Positions 16,636-25,178 of a DNA stretch of 64,000 bases are shown here, piece after piece. Location of the stretch: assembly GCF_036881825.1 (NCBI RefSeq), contig NZ_JBAJMW010000006.1, forward strand, positions 124,001 to 188,000, in the 5' to 3' direction. The stretch comes from Tersicoccus mangrovi. GTDB taxonomy: Bacteria; Actinomycetota; Actinomycetes; Actinomycetales; Micrococcaceae. The position numbers and the translations under genes were made by a program. Position 1 is the first letter of the stretch. Each line of letters opens with the position of its first letter. The notes under the pieces are model-generated. The model was not told the origin of the DNA, searched no databases, and saw nothing but the letters and a program-made list of their open reading frames with translations.

Positions 16636-17343
16636 ATGGCCATCACCGCCCGCGCCCGCGTCCAGCGGGGCGTACCCGAAGGCGGCGAGTTCGCCGCCAC
16701 CAGCCACGGCGAGCCCACCATCAGCCTGAGCGCCCCAACGACGCGTCAGGCCGCCGATGCGACGCGCTACGCGGTCGACCAGCACCGTCAGCTCGAAGCC
16801 ATCGCCCAGGCCAACAGCACCCGGATCGGTGTCATGGCGGCCCAGGGTCTGGCTGCCAGCATCCGTGGCCGGCACCCGGAGGCGACGACCATCACCTTCA
16901 CGGCGCCCGACGATGACCGGCACGAGTACGCCCTGGAAGGCGTTCAGGACGCCGACGGCAACGAGCTCGACGTCGAGTTCGAGACCGACGAGATCGAGCT
17001 GGGCTATCAGGTGCGCCGGTGCCTGGGGGAGGCCGACTTCATCGACTCGGACTACAACCACGAGCTCGACCGGAACGTCGCCACCGTCGACATCGACGCC
17101 GCCCTCGCCTACCGGCCCGAGCAGCAGACCGCTGCCGAGCGCGGGGAGGACATCGTGACCGCCTACGCCGCCACCCAGTACGGGGTGCACGAGGAGGTGG
17201 ACGACCGCATCATCGTCCGCGACCTGCTCACCGACCTGCACCACTGGTCCGACCGCGAAGGCGTCGACTTGAACGAGCGCAACGAGGCCGCCGGGAAGGT
17301 CGCCTGGGAGGAGACCGAGCTCGCCAACTGGTCCGACGACTGA
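16636..17343 (+). CDS. N-terminally tagged orphan protein (tag family member 2)
   Basis: 235 residues. Tag in residues 1-31: R-G-V-P-E-G-G-E-F-A-A-T-S-H-x-E-P-x-I-S-L, nearly identical in protein and DNA to the next gene. The body (about 35-235) is acidic and helical with no recognised domain. AGGAG lies 8 bases before the ATG. Function unknown. Confidence 0.78.
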   Translation: MAITARARVQRGVPEGGEFAATSHGEPTISLSAPTTRQAADATRYAVDQHRQLEAIAQANSTRIGVMAAQGLAASIRGRHPEATTITFTAPDDDRHEYALEGVQDADGNELDVEFETDEIELGYQVRRCLGEADFIDSDYNHELDRNVATVDIDAALAYRPEQQTAAERGEDIVTAYAATQYGVHEEVDDRIIVRDLLTDLHHWSDREGVDLNERNEAAGKVAWEETELANWSDD

Positions 17344-17394
17344 GCCCCGCAGACCCCAACCCCCGACCATCCCAGGCCTAGGAGCGACCACCCC

Positions 17395-18684
17395 ATGAGC
17401 ACCACCACCGTCCGCGCCCGCGTCCAGCGAGGTGTCCCCGAAGGCGGCGAGTTCGCCGCCACCAGCCACGCCGAGCCCGCCATCAGCCTCATCACCACCG
17501 CGCCGGCAACTGTCCCGGCCACGATCGAAGAGGCCCGGGTCGCCGGCTACCAGGCTCGCTATCCGCACCGCGATCTGGAGCAGGCCAACGCGGTGGCCGA
17601 CCGGCTGCGCGCGGCCGCGGACCGGGACTGGTATGTCGTCGATGAGGTGGAGAGGATCGCCGATGACGGCGACTTCCCGGCCCGCGAAGTCTGGGACATC
17701 CGCGACAACCTCACGGACCTGCCCTCCGGGGTGCGCGACCGCGGGCCGTCATTCCGGCGCGGGCCCGCCGCCGCCGACGTGCTCGCCCTCACGGCCTCCG
17801 GCGCGACATTCCGCAACTGCTACGACGACCGGACCGACGGGACCCTGACCGTGAACACCGACGGCGTCGGCGCGATCCGAGTCAAGGCCGACGAGGACGG
17901 ACGACTGCTCATCGGCCGGACCGAGGAGGACGGCACCGAGGTGTTCGTCGGCGGCGGGTCTGAGCTGACCGACGCACAGCTGTGGGCACAGGAGATCACC
18001 GGCCGCGTCGACGCCCAGGCCATGAGCACCGCCTCCGCGCACACGCCGCAGACCGGGCAGCTCGACGGCCACTTCGACGACGAGACCGGGGAGGCTCGGT
18101 TCACCTGGCGGGACGGCACGCACACCGTCACGGACACCGAATCGACCTTCGAGCCCAGCGGCCGCACCGTGGACTTCCACATCGACGCCAAGGGGGAGGC
18201 GCACTTCGAATACGATCAGAGCGCCGAGGGACACGAGCGGACCGCTGACGCTCTGGTCGCCATGTACAGCGGGACAAAGACCGCCGCGGAGGCGCACCAC
18301 AACCTGACCAGTCTCGCCCGGGAGACCCGGGACCGGATGATCTGGCACCCCGACGTCGCCGGGCTGCGGTTCGCCCACCGCGAGGGCCCCATCCGCGACG
18401 GGATCGAGGGCATCCGGTACCGCGACAGGATCGAGAGCCAGCTGCCTGACGGGGTGAAGCTCGGCACTACTCGCGGCGAAGCGGTCCTGTGGGCCGAAAC
18501 CGCGGACTGGGCCGCGCGCGTCCAGATCGCCCCCGACGGCACCACCCGCTACTTCGTCAACGGACAGCAGACGATCGGCCTGGACCCGACCAAGCGCAAA
18601 CAGATGACCCTGGACCGTGCCTTGGCCGAGCAGCGGGAGAAGCTGACTGTGCTCGCGACGGCCGCCTACCGCGGCGTCGCCTGA
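17395..18684 (+). CDS. N-terminally tagged orphan protein (tag family member 3)
   Basis: 429 residues with the same tag as the gene 51 bases upstream but a different body: a helical segment (about 45-120) followed by beta-rich, Asp/Gly/Thr-rich sequence (to about 300) and a mixed C-terminal domain. AGGAG upstream of the ATG. No family recognised. Followed by a strong stem-loop. Confidence 0.78.
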   Translation: MSTTTVRARVQRGVPEGGEFAATSHAEPAISLITTAPATVPATIEEARVAGYQARYPHRDLEQANAVADRLRAAADRDWYVVDEVERIADDGDFPAREVWDIRDNLTDLPSGVRDRGPSFRRGPAAADVLALTASGATFRNCYDDRTDGTLTVNTDGVGAIRVKADEDGRLLIGRTEEDGTEVFVGGGSELTDAQLWAQEITGRVDAQAMSTASAHTPQTGQLDGHFDDETGEARFTWRDGTHTVTDTESTFEPSGRTVDFHIDAKGEAHFEYDQSAEGHERTADALVAMYSGTKTAAEAHHNLTSLARETRDRMIWHPDVAGLRFAHREGPIRDGIEGIRYRDRIESQLPDGVKLGTTRGEAVLWAETADWAARVQIAPDGTTRYFVNGQQTIGLDPTKRKQMTLDRALAEQREKLTVLATAAYRGVA

Positions 18685-18702
18685 CACCTGCCCGAAACGC
18701 TC

Positions 18703-18737
18703 AACGCCCCGGTGCCCGTGATGGGTGTCGGGGCGTT
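18703..18737 (+). terminator. stem-loop terminator
   Basis: AACGCCCCG and CGGGGCGTT pair over 9 bp around a loop that itself holds a short GCCC/GGGT stem. Located 18 bases after the tagged gene. No long T-run, as usual at high GC. Confidence 0.7.
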
Positions 18738-18827
18738 CCCGGCCCCGCCTCCGGGTACCTGCTGAACGTCGGCCCGATAATGAGATCTGCCGCCGAACCC
18801 TGACTCAGCAGGACGGCGACGATCAGG

Positions 18828-20663
18828 ATGATGGGGGAGATGGTGAGCGTCACCAGCACGAACAGGCCGACGGCCACGGGGCAGATCTGCTCGACCGGCG
18901 GGTGTGACAACGAGGCCGCCTACAAGACGCGCTCGAAGCCGGCCTACTGCTTGGACTGCATCGACCTGATCCTCCTCACTGGAGGACTGAAGCCAGCCGA
19001 GCCGTTCACCGGGCCCGACGACTGGCGGCTGACCACCTGCCTCACCTGCGGCTCCCGAGCTCACTACAGGCTGGCCTACACCCTGGAGAAGAACGCGCAG
19101 GGCGAGGCGACCTGCCGGATCTGCCACTGGACGGAGTGGACGGCCGCCAACGGGCCCTCCAGCGACTACGCCGCGACGTTCGTCCTCTCCGCAGACCAGG
19201 TGACCGCGAGCCTGGGCGCGAAGGGCTTCGAGCTGGTGAGCGCAATGCAGGACGGCTTGAACGTGGACGACCCGGTTCTTGTGCGCTGCCGATCCTGCCT
19301 CCGGATCACGGCGAACCGCCTGAGCGACGCCACCGGCGGCCACAAGTGCGCCAGCATCACCCCAGCCACCCCGCCCCCCGCGGCACAGCCCAAGACGACT
19401 CAGAACATCAGGTCGGAGCACCCGACTCGCCCTCGACGCGCGGGCGTGCTCCTGTCCGAGAGCGGGCACGCAGCTCTGGCGTGGTGGGATCACGACCGCA
19501 ACAGCGAAAGAGACTTCCGCACCGTCACCATGCGCGCGAGCCGCACGTGCCAGTGGGTCTGCCCCGACTGCGGGCTCTCCTTCGCAGCGAAGGTGCTGGA
19601 CATGACCGCCCTCCGGCCGACCTGCCCGGACTGCGAGGAACGGCGCCACGCCGAGTGGGAAGAGAGGTACGAGCGGCTCAAGCGCACGCCGATCTCTGAC
19701 GTCCCTGAGCTGCTCGCCGCCTGGGCGGACGACGCCGACCCCCGGACAGTGATGGTCGCAGACTTCGAGCTCCGACGGTTCCGGTGCCCGGCCGGGCACC
19801 ACCCACGGGTCAGCCCGACGCGGTTCCTCGACGCAGAATGCCCCAGCTGCCGCTCCGCCCGCACCCGCCAAGCGCAGAAGGACTGGCTGGCCGACATCCT
19901 GCCCGAGATCGCCTCCCAGTGGCACCCCACGCTCAACGGCAAGCTCACCCCCGACAAGGTGGTGTGGGACTCGAAGCGGGTGTTGTGGTGGAAGGCGGAG
20001 TGCTGCGGGCACGAGTGGCAGGAGAGTCCTCGCTCCCGCGACAAATACGCCAGGCTCCACTGCCCCAGCTGCGGCACCATTCTCGGCTCGCTCGCATGGC
20101 AGGATCCGGGCCTGGCCGCCGAGTGGAGCTCGGCGAACCCGCTCACGCCCTGGCAGGTGCGGCCCCACGCGAAGACGTCCTTCGTCCCTGCCTGGGTGTG
20201 CGCCACCGACCCCGCGCACGTGTGGCAGCAGTCGCTGAGTGCCCGGTCCAACGGAGCCGAGTGCCCCGAGTGCCGGCAGGCCGGCAAGTCCAAGGTCGAG
20301 CTGGCGCACCACGCCGCCGCTGCCGAGGTGTTCCCCGGTGCGCGCTCCGGCGCGCTCATCCGGGACGAGGCGTTCGAGACGAGGAAGTCCTGGACGGCGG
20401 ACATCAGCGCTGACGTCGATGGCCGCACCGTGGTGATCGAGTACGACGGCGCCTACTGGCACGCGGCCGCGGCGAAAGTGCTGGTCGACCAGAGCAAGAC
20501 CGCCGACCTGCTGGCGGCTGGGTTCCGCGTCGTGCGCCTGCGCGAGGACCCCTTGCCGCCCCTGGCGCTCGAGCACGAGGATTACAAGGAGATCCGCGTC
20601 TACGCCACGGCGCCGCGACCGGAAGCGGTCATGGCGCACATCCGGGACTGGCTCAGCAACTGA
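18828..20663 (+). CDS. multi-zinc-ribbon protein with C-terminal PD-(D/E)XK-like nuclease domain
   Basis: 611 residues. Many C-x-x-C pairs along residues 20-480. Blocks of the DUF4379 zinc-ribbon type are present: A-S-Q-W-H-P-T-x-N-G-x-L-T-P ... W-W-K-x-E-C-x-x-G-H-E-W. The C-terminus has E in S-K-V-E-L (about 491), D in the A-D-V-D strand and I-E-Y-D-G-A-Y-W-H (about 538), as in Vsr/homing-endonuclease-like folds. Probably a DNA endonuclease; role in defence or mobility is unknown. Start uncertain between 18828 and 18840. Confidence 0.72.
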   Translation: MMGEMVSVTSTNRPTATGQICSTGGCDNEAAYKTRSKPAYCLDCIDLILLTGGLKPAEPFTGPDDWRLTTCLTCGSRAHYRLAYTLEKNAQGEATCRICHWTEWTAANGPSSDYAATFVLSADQVTASLGAKGFELVSAMQDGLNVDDPVLVRCRSCLRITANRLSDATGGHKCASITPATPPPAAQPKTTQNIRSEHPTRPRRAGVLLSESGHAALAWWDHDRNSERDFRTVTMRASRTCQWVCPDCGLSFAAKVLDMTALRPTCPDCEERRHAEWEERYERLKRTPISDVPELLAAWADDADPRTVMVADFELRRFRCPAGHHPRVSPTRFLDAECPSCRSARTRQAQKDWLADILPEIASQWHPTLNGKLTPDKVVWDSKRVLWWKAECCGHEWQESPRSRDKYARLHCPSCGTILGSLAWQDPGLAAEWSSANPLTPWQVRPHAKTSFVPAWVCATDPAHVWQQSLSARSNGAECPECRQAGKSKVELAHHAAAAEVFPGARSGALIRDEAFETRKSWTADISADVDGRTVVIEYDGAYWHAAAAKVLVDQSKTADLLAAGFRVVRLREDPLPPLALEHEDYKEIRVYATAPRPEAVMAHIRDWLSN

Positions 20664-20690
20664 GCCTGACCCCCCGGCGGGGGTCAGGCT
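20663..20690. terminator. bidirectional terminator
   Basis: AGCCTGACCCCC and GGGGGTCAGGCT form a perfect 12-bp stem with a 4-base loop. It overlaps the stop codon of the plus-strand nuclease gene and of the minus-strand gene at 20684. Confidence 0.85.
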
Positions 20691-21709
20691 ACGCCTTCGC
20701 GCTTCTTCTTCGCCGCGACCTTCTTGGCGATGATCTCCTCCTGCTCCTCCCGGCTGGTGCCGTGCTTGGCGACCAGGGCGTCCACGAGCAGCCGCTGGGC
20801 CTCCTCGACGTCGGCGACGTACTGGTGGTCGCCTCGCTGGGCGTGGCGGGCGTTGTCCACGTGCTCGCCGACCAGCCACTGCACCGCTGAGGCCTCGGTC
20901 GTGAACGACTCGGTCTCGTTCCAGCCGTTCGGGTGCGGGGCGATAAGGACCAGGGGGCCGCCGTCGGGGCCGGCGATCGCCTTGGCGGCCTTGGCGTGGG
21001 CCTTCTCGACGGCCTTGGCCTCTCGCTCGCGCCGGGCCGCCTCCTTGGAGACCTCGTCGTGGGAGAGCATCTTGGTGGGCAGGGTGTGCTTGTCGCCGAT
21101 CGGGGCGGACGGGTAGCAGGTGGTGCACGCCCGGTAGCCGGCGGCGGCCACGATGTCCTCCTCCGACTGGTCCGAGTAGTCGGTCATCCACTGGAACTGG
21201 GTGGCGGACTCGCCCCGGTTGCAGGTCGGGCAGCGCATCGAGGAGTGCACGTGCCCGTCGGAGCTGGTGGCCAGGAACGCGCGCGGCCACGGCCGGGCCG
21301 CATACTCGACGTTCAGCGGTTCGATCACCGCGGCGATCTCTTCGACCTTGGCGACCCGCTCGTCGTAGAACGCCAGGTCCGCGTGCTCCGGGTTCTTGGC
21401 AGCGACGACGTCGTAGGCCTCCTGGTCGGTCATCTTCCACGGGCCCCGCCCGTACGGGCCGGTCTTGCTGTCGCCAGCGGTGTAGTGCAGGCCCCTCGCA
21501 GCCCCGGCGACCCGCTGCTTGGCGGTGCTCAGCTCGCTGTACAGGCCGGCGAGCTCGACGTCGATGTCCTGCGGCTCCCGGTGCGCGTGCGGGCGCGCCG
21601 GGACGGGGGAGAGGCTCAGGGACGGCTCGCCGTGGGCGGTCGTGCGGAACTGGCCGCCGGTGCTGTCGGCGGCACCCTTGAGGTGACGGGAAGGCAGTGA
21701 GGTGCTCAT
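20684..21709 (-). CDS. N-terminally tagged orphan protein (tag family member 4)
   Basis: 341 residues. Tag in residues 1-33 (K-G-A-A-D-S-T-G-G-Q-F ... H-G-E-P-S-L-S-L). The body has a central C-P-T-C ... C-T-T-C zinc-ribbon-like set (about 170-215) and a Lys/Arg/Ala-rich helical C-terminus ending K-K-V-A-A-K-K-K-R. The ATG is exactly 18 bases from the first base of a type A motif, with no Shine-Dalgarno, so a leaderless mRNA is likely. It lies beside clpX on the same strand. Confidence 0.78.
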   Translation of the reverse strand: MSTSLPSRHLKGAADSTGGQFRTTAHGEPSLSLSPVPARPHAHREPQDIDVELAGLYSELSTAKQRVAGAARGLHYTAGDSKTGPYGRGPWKMTDQEAYDVVAAKNPEHADLAFYDERVAKVEEIAAVIEPLNVEYAARPWPRAFLATSSDGHVHSSMRCPTCNRGESATQFQWMTDYSDQSEEDIVAAAGYRACTTCYPSAPIGDKHTLPTKMLSHDEVSKEAARREREAKAVEKAHAKAAKAIAGPDGGPLVLIAPHPNGWNETESFTTEASAVQWLVGEHVDNARHAQRGDHQYVADVEEAQRLLVDALVAKHGTSREEQEEIIAKKVAAKKKREGVA

Positions 21710-21715
21710 GCCCCT

Positions 21716-21727
21716 CATGTGTGCGGC
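21716..21727 (-). promoter_or_regulatory. type A promoter-like motif
   Basis: Exact GCCGCACACATG on the minus strand. The start codon at 21709 begins 18 bases after the motif's first base, the same spacing as at 24655, 35190 and 39263. Confidence 0.7.
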
Positions 21728-21749
21728 AACATCCCCCGGTGGCGAGAGG

Positions 21750-23009
21750 TCAGGCGATCTTCTTCGCCTCGGCGGCGGTGAGCATGATCGGGTCGGCTCC
21801 GGTGGTGATCGTCTCGGCGGTGAGGATGACCTCGGCGATATCTGAGCCGGGCACGGCGTACAGGGCCGGTGCCAGTGCCTTCTCCATGATGGAGCGCAGC
21901 CCGCGCGCCCCGGTCCCGCGCGCGGTGGCCAGGTCGGCGATCGCCTCCAGGGCGTCCGGTTCGATGACCAGGGTCGCGCCGTCCAGTGCGAGCAGATGTT
22001 CGTACTGGACGGTCAGGGCGTCCTTGGGGTCCGTGAGGATCCGCACCAGGGCGTCCCGGTCCAGGGGCTCGACGGCAGTGATCACCGGCAGCCGGCCGAT
22101 GAACTCCGGGATCATCCCGTACCTGACCAGGTCCGCCGGCTCGACGTCGCGGTGGGACCCGGTACGTTCGGCCGCCGTGGCCAGTTGGGCGCCGAAGCCG
22201 ATGCCGGAGTGCCCGGCCCGGGCCCCGACGATCTCCTCGAGCCCGGCGAACGCGCCGGCAGTGATGAACAGGATGTTGCTGGTGTCGATGTGCAGCATCT
22301 CCTGGCCGGGGTGCTTGCGGCCCCCGTGCGGGGGCACCGCGGCGACCGTGCCTTCGATGATCTTCAGCAGGGCCTGCTGCACCCCTTCGCCGGAGACGTC
22401 CCGGGTGATGGAGGGGCCTTCGGCCTTGCGGGTGATCTTGTCGATCTCGTCGATGTAGACGATGCCGTGCTCGGCGCGGGCGATGTCCCCGTCGGCGGCC
22501 TGGATGAGCTTGAGCAGGATCGTCTCCACGTCCTCCCCGACATACCCGGCCTCGGTCAGGGCGGTGGCGTCGGCGATGGCGAAGGGCACGTTCAGGCGCC
22601 GGGCCAGGGACTGGGCCAGGTGTGTCTTGCCGCACCCGGTGGGCCCGATGAGCATGATGTTGGACTTGCCGATCTGCACCGGGTCACCGGTCGCCGCGGT
22701 GTCGGTCCCGGGGCGCGGCCAGATCCGCTTGTAGTGGCTGTAGACGGCGACGGCGAGGGCCCGCTTGGCGGCGTCCTGCCCGATCACGTACTCGTCCAGG
22801 TAGGAGTTGATCTGCCGGGGCGTGGGCAGGTCGGTGGGCGGTTCGACAGCGTCTTGTTCGTCTTCTTCGGCGATGACGTCGACGCACAGGTCCACGCATT
22901 CGTCGCAGATGGCTACCCCGGGTCCGGCGACCAGCTTGTGCACCTGGTCCTTGGTCTTGGCGCAGAACGAGCAGGTCAGCTGCTCCTGGTCAGGGGTGCG
23001 GGATGCCAC
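21750..23009 (-). CDS. clpX: ClpX, AAA+ unfoldase subunit of ClpXP
   Basis: 419 residues with all ClpX hallmarks: zinc-binding C13-x2-C16-x18-C35-x2-C38; Walker A G-P-T-G-C-G-K-T (122-129); pore loop G-Y-V-G (155-158); Walker B V-Y-I-D-E-I-D (184-190); R-K-H loop (231-233); ClpP-binding I-G-F (270-272); and R-L-P sensor region. It should thus recognise substrates and feed host ClpP. GTG start with GGAGGA. ClpX is normally chromosomal, next to clpP; here it stands without clpP, suggesting a replicon-specific substrate set (inference). Confidence 0.95.
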   Translation of the reverse strand: MASRTPDQEQLTCSFCAKTKDQVHKLVAGPGVAICDECVDLCVDVIAEEDEQDAVEPPTDLPTPRQINSYLDEYVIGQDAAKRALAVAVYSHYKRIWPRPGTDTAATGDPVQIGKSNIMLIGPTGCGKTHLAQSLARRLNVPFAIADATALTEAGYVGEDVETILLKLIQAADGDIARAEHGIVYIDEIDKITRKAEGPSITRDVSGEGVQQALLKIIEGTVAAVPPHGGRKHPGQEMLHIDTSNILFITAGAFAGLEEIVGARAGHSGIGFGAQLATAAERTGSHRDVEPADLVRYGMIPEFIGRLPVITAVEPLDRDALVRILTDPKDALTVQYEHLLALDGATLVIEPDALEAIADLATARGTGARGLRSIMEKALAPALYAVPGSDIAEVILTAETITTGADPIMLTAAEAKKIA

Positions 23010-23186
23010 GCGAGCCGTCCTCCAGGCTGGTCAAGGGTTGTCGGGTCCCGATCGTACCGAGTGGCCGGTTTCTCTCATCGGCCCTCAGCAGCGTGCGGGA
23101 TGGTCGTGAACGGGGTGGTCCGGAGCCGGGTGCAACGCCACGGGCCGGCGGGGTGTTCCCGACAGCGTCGGGGGCGGTTCGGGCTC

Positions 23187-23241
23187 GTGTGCTACGCCCC
23201 GAGCCTCCTCGGCGGACTCGTCTCCCCGGAGCGTAGCACAC
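23187..23241. promoter_or_regulatory. 11-bp inverted repeat and probable clpX promoter
   Basis: GTGTGCTACGC (23187-23197) is repeated inverted at 23231-23241. On the minus strand TACGCT makes a good -10, with TTTGTG about 17 bases upstream as -35, reading toward clpX with a leader of about 220 bases. The symmetry suggests an operator or divergent promoter. Confidence 0.5.
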
Positions 23242-23325
23242 GCCACCAAATGCACAAACCTGGTGGGCGAGCGAATGGCGCCGAACGGCCACCATCCGGG
23301 CGACCGGCCACGACGGCCTCAAAAG

Positions 23326-23338
23326 CCCTGCTTCCCAG
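23326..23338 (+). repeat. 13-bp direct repeat, copy 1
   Basis: CCCTGCTTCCCAG, repeated at 23510-23522. Each copy is followed about 20-27 bases later by CTTCTGGCCGACCA (23359-23372 and 23549-23562). The pair brackets the AT-rich block. Confidence 0.7.
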
Positions 23339-23456
23339 CGCCGGCGCGGTTCTTGCCGCTTCTGGCCGACCAGCCGACCTCGCCGACCTGAAAGGTACGG
23401 CTATATAGGGGGAAGAGTGTGTTTGTTGAGAGGGAGGGTATATATAGGGGGTCCTA

Positions 23457-23505
23457 TATGTAGTAGTAGTAGTTATAGGTAGGACAAGTATGTAGTAGTA
23501 GTAGT
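23457..23505 (+). repeat. paired 17-bp GTA-triplet repeats
   Basis: TATG followed by four GTA-type triplets, 17 bp, occurs at 23457-23473 and 23489-23505, 32 bp apart (three helical turns). Upstream are two TATATAGGGGG units. Such phased iteron-like repeats fit a replication-initiator or partition-protein binding site (inference). Confidence 0.6.
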
Positions 23506-23509
23506 AACC

Positions 23510-23522
23510 CCCTGCTTCCCAG
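23510..23522 (+). repeat. 13-bp direct repeat, copy 2
   Basis: Second copy of CCCTGCTTCCCAG; see 23326-23338. Confidence 0.7.
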
Positions 23523-23670
23523 TGATGACGCGGAAGTTGCTGTCCGACCTTCTGGCCGACCACCCCGGGTTCCTGGTCGGCCACCTCGCCCAGGATGGTC
23601 GCCCAGCCCCACCACGCCGCCCCGGGCACCGGCCGCCCCGATCGTGCTCGGGGCGGCGCACCCGCCTGGA

Positions 23671-23685
23671 TCTGCGCATGTCCCC
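23671..23685 (+). promoter_or_regulatory. type C promoter-like motif (variant TCTGCGCATGTCCCC)
   Basis: One difference from type C consensus. The ATG at 23690 follows 19 bases after its first base, so the mRNA may be leaderless. GGGGCG lies 17 bases upstream of the core, as at several pilus copies. Confidence 0.6.
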
Positions 23686-23689
23686 GGGC

Positions 23690-24619
23690 ATGAGCGATCG
23701 ACGCAACGCCCGGGCTCGAGCCACCCCGAAGAGCGCGAGCACCCCGCGCGCGGGCCGCGGATCGAAGGCCACCTCCGCGAAGGCGCCCCGCGCCGGGAAG
23801 TCTCGCGCGGCGCAGCCCAAGCCGGCGGCCCGCAAGGCCAAACCAGCGGCTGGCTTCACCGCCACGCCGCCATCCGCCACGAGCCGGAAGGCGTCCCCCA
23901 GGAAGCCGGCGGCTGCCCGACGCCCCTCCCGGGCGCCCAAGCCCCGCGGCCTCGAGGTCCTCTACTCGGGCAAACTGTTCCGCTCCCGGCTCGAGGCGCG
24001 GTGGGCGATCCTGTTCGACCAGCTGGGCATCGACTGGGATTACGAGCCCTGCCACTACCGGGTCGGGGCGGACCTGTGGTACCTGCCGGACTTCTACCTG
24101 CCGGGCCACCGGCTGTGGGTCGAGGTGAAGGGCGCGACGTTCCTGGACGCCGAGTCGATGGCCAAGTGCCTGGCCGCCGTCGCCGGGCCCACCCCGATCT
24201 CCCAGCGCGAGGCACCCCACGACCCAGCCGATCGGCTGCTGCTGGTCAGCGCCATCGACCGCGACCGGCTCGGACGCCCGGTCCACACCATGATCACCCC
24301 GGATGCCCCCGGCCGTGCGGCCCTGATGTACGCCACGTTCGGGCCCGAGGGCGCGATCCCGGTGGGGGAGCCGTTCGACGTCGTCCCCGCCACCGGGATC
24401 AAGGCAACCCGCCGACCGTCCCCGGCCCGCACCGCGGTGCTGCTCGACCCGGCACCCGCACCGGGAACCGTCCCATCCGAGCTCGCGTCCGCGTACCGGT
24501 TCGCCGCTACCGTCACCTTCGACGAGACCACCCGGCAGGTCTCCTCCCGCAACGACCCGGCGATCCTGACCCGACTGGCCCGCCGCCGTGCCGGCCGCCC
24601 CCTCGGTGCCGCCGCGTGA
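23690..24619 (+). CDS. PD-(D/E)XK nuclease-domain protein with basic N-terminal tail
   Basis: 309 residues. Residues 1-87 are a histone-like tail rich in Ala, Lys, Arg and Pro, likely to bind DNA. A nuclease core follows: G-K-L-F-R-S-R-L-E102-A-R-W, then Y-L-P-D134-F and V-E145-V-K147-G, the full E...D...E-x-K set. Such domains occur in many plasmid and phage proteins. The start could also be the in-frame ATG at 23678 inside the motif. Target and role unknown. Confidence 0.75.
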   Translation: MSDRRNARARATPKSASTPRAGRGSKATSAKAPRAGKSRAAQPKPAARKAKPAAGFTATPPSATSRKASPRKPAAARRPSRAPKPRGLEVLYSGKLFRSRLEARWAILFDQLGIDWDYEPCHYRVGADLWYLPDFYLPGHRLWVEVKGATFLDAESMAKCLAAVAGPTPISQREAPHDPADRLLLVSAIDRDRLGRPVHTMITPDAPGRAALMYATFGPEGAIPVGEPFDVVPATGIKATRRPSPARTAVLLDPAPAPGTVPSELASAYRFAATVTFDETTRQVSSRNDPAILTRLARRRAGRPLGAAA

Positions 24620-24636
24620 GCGGAGAGCCGGTGCCT

Positions 24637-24648
24637 GCCGCACACATG
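24637..24648 (+). promoter_or_regulatory. type A promoter-like motif
   Basis: Exact GCCGCACACATG. The ATG at 24655 begins 18 bases after its first base (leaderless spacing). Confidence 0.7.
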
Positions 24649-24654
24649 AGTGCC

Positions 24655-25026
24655 ATGGCCAACCAGACCAAGGACCCCGTCCGCGAACTCCGCTACGAGC
24701 TCGAATGCGCCGTGGCCACCGCCACCCACGCCACCGCCGGCCCGTTCACCATCGACGACGACGAGCACGTCTTCTACGTCCGCGAGTCAGGCAACAGCCT
24801 GGCCGTGGCCGGGGAGTTCGACTACGGCCCCTACGAGGGCTCCGCCGACGCTGCCCTGTTCGCCGAGGCCCGCGACCGGGTGCTCACCCTCACCGCCGCC
24901 GTTACCGCCGCCCTCGACCTGGCCGACGAGCTGGACCGCCACGAGGACATCGTCGCCTCGGCCTTCGCCACCGAGATCCGCAACCGCATGCTCGCCGCGA
25001 TCACCGCCGCGAAGACTGCCCAGTGA
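24655..25026 (+). CDS. hypothetical protein, 123 aa
   Basis: A soluble acidic protein with a beta-rich centre and helical C-terminus; no recognised domain. The start follows the fixed 18-base spacing from the type A motif; an in-frame ATG at 24646 lies within the motif. Overlaps the next gene (GTGA). Confidence 0.68.
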   Translation: MANQTKDPVRELRYELECAVATATHATAGPFTIDDDEHVFYVRESGNSLAVAGEFDYGPYEGSADAALFAEARDRVLTLTAAVTAALDLADELDRHEDIVASAFATEIRNRMLAAITAAKTAQ

Positions 25027-25178
25027 GCGCCCGCACCGGGGACCGCCCCGCCGAAGACGATGGCGCCGCCGACGTGCTGGACGCGCTCGGCGACCCGGCC
25101 CGGGGCCGCGACCTAATCGCCGCCTCCCTCGATCACGCCAACACTCAGCGCACCCGTCAGGAGACCCATCGTGGCTGA
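25023..25178 (+). CDS. small hypothetical protein, 51 aa
   Basis: GTG start overlapping the previous stop by 4 bases, and overlapping the next start by 8, so it is held in a tight operon. Acidic N-terminal half, helical second half. Function unknown. Confidence 0.5.
   Translation: MSARTGDRPAEDDGAADVLDALGDPARGRDLIAASLDHANTQRTRQETHRG

Larger units (their letters stand above)
23010..23689. other. 680-bp non-coding region, candidate origin or partition site
   Basis: No gene is supported on either strand. It holds an 11-bp inverted repeat with promoter-like TACGCT (23187-23241), long direct repeats flanking an AT-rich block (23396-23510), two TATATAGGGGG units and two runs of GTA triplets. This is the lowest-GC stretch in the window and the longest intergenic gap. 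Confidence 0.6.

Noticed and set aside
23457..23505. GTA-triplet repeats as a CRISPR array
   Set aside because: Only two units, the unit itself is a triplet run, no spacers of constant length, and no cas genes in the window.
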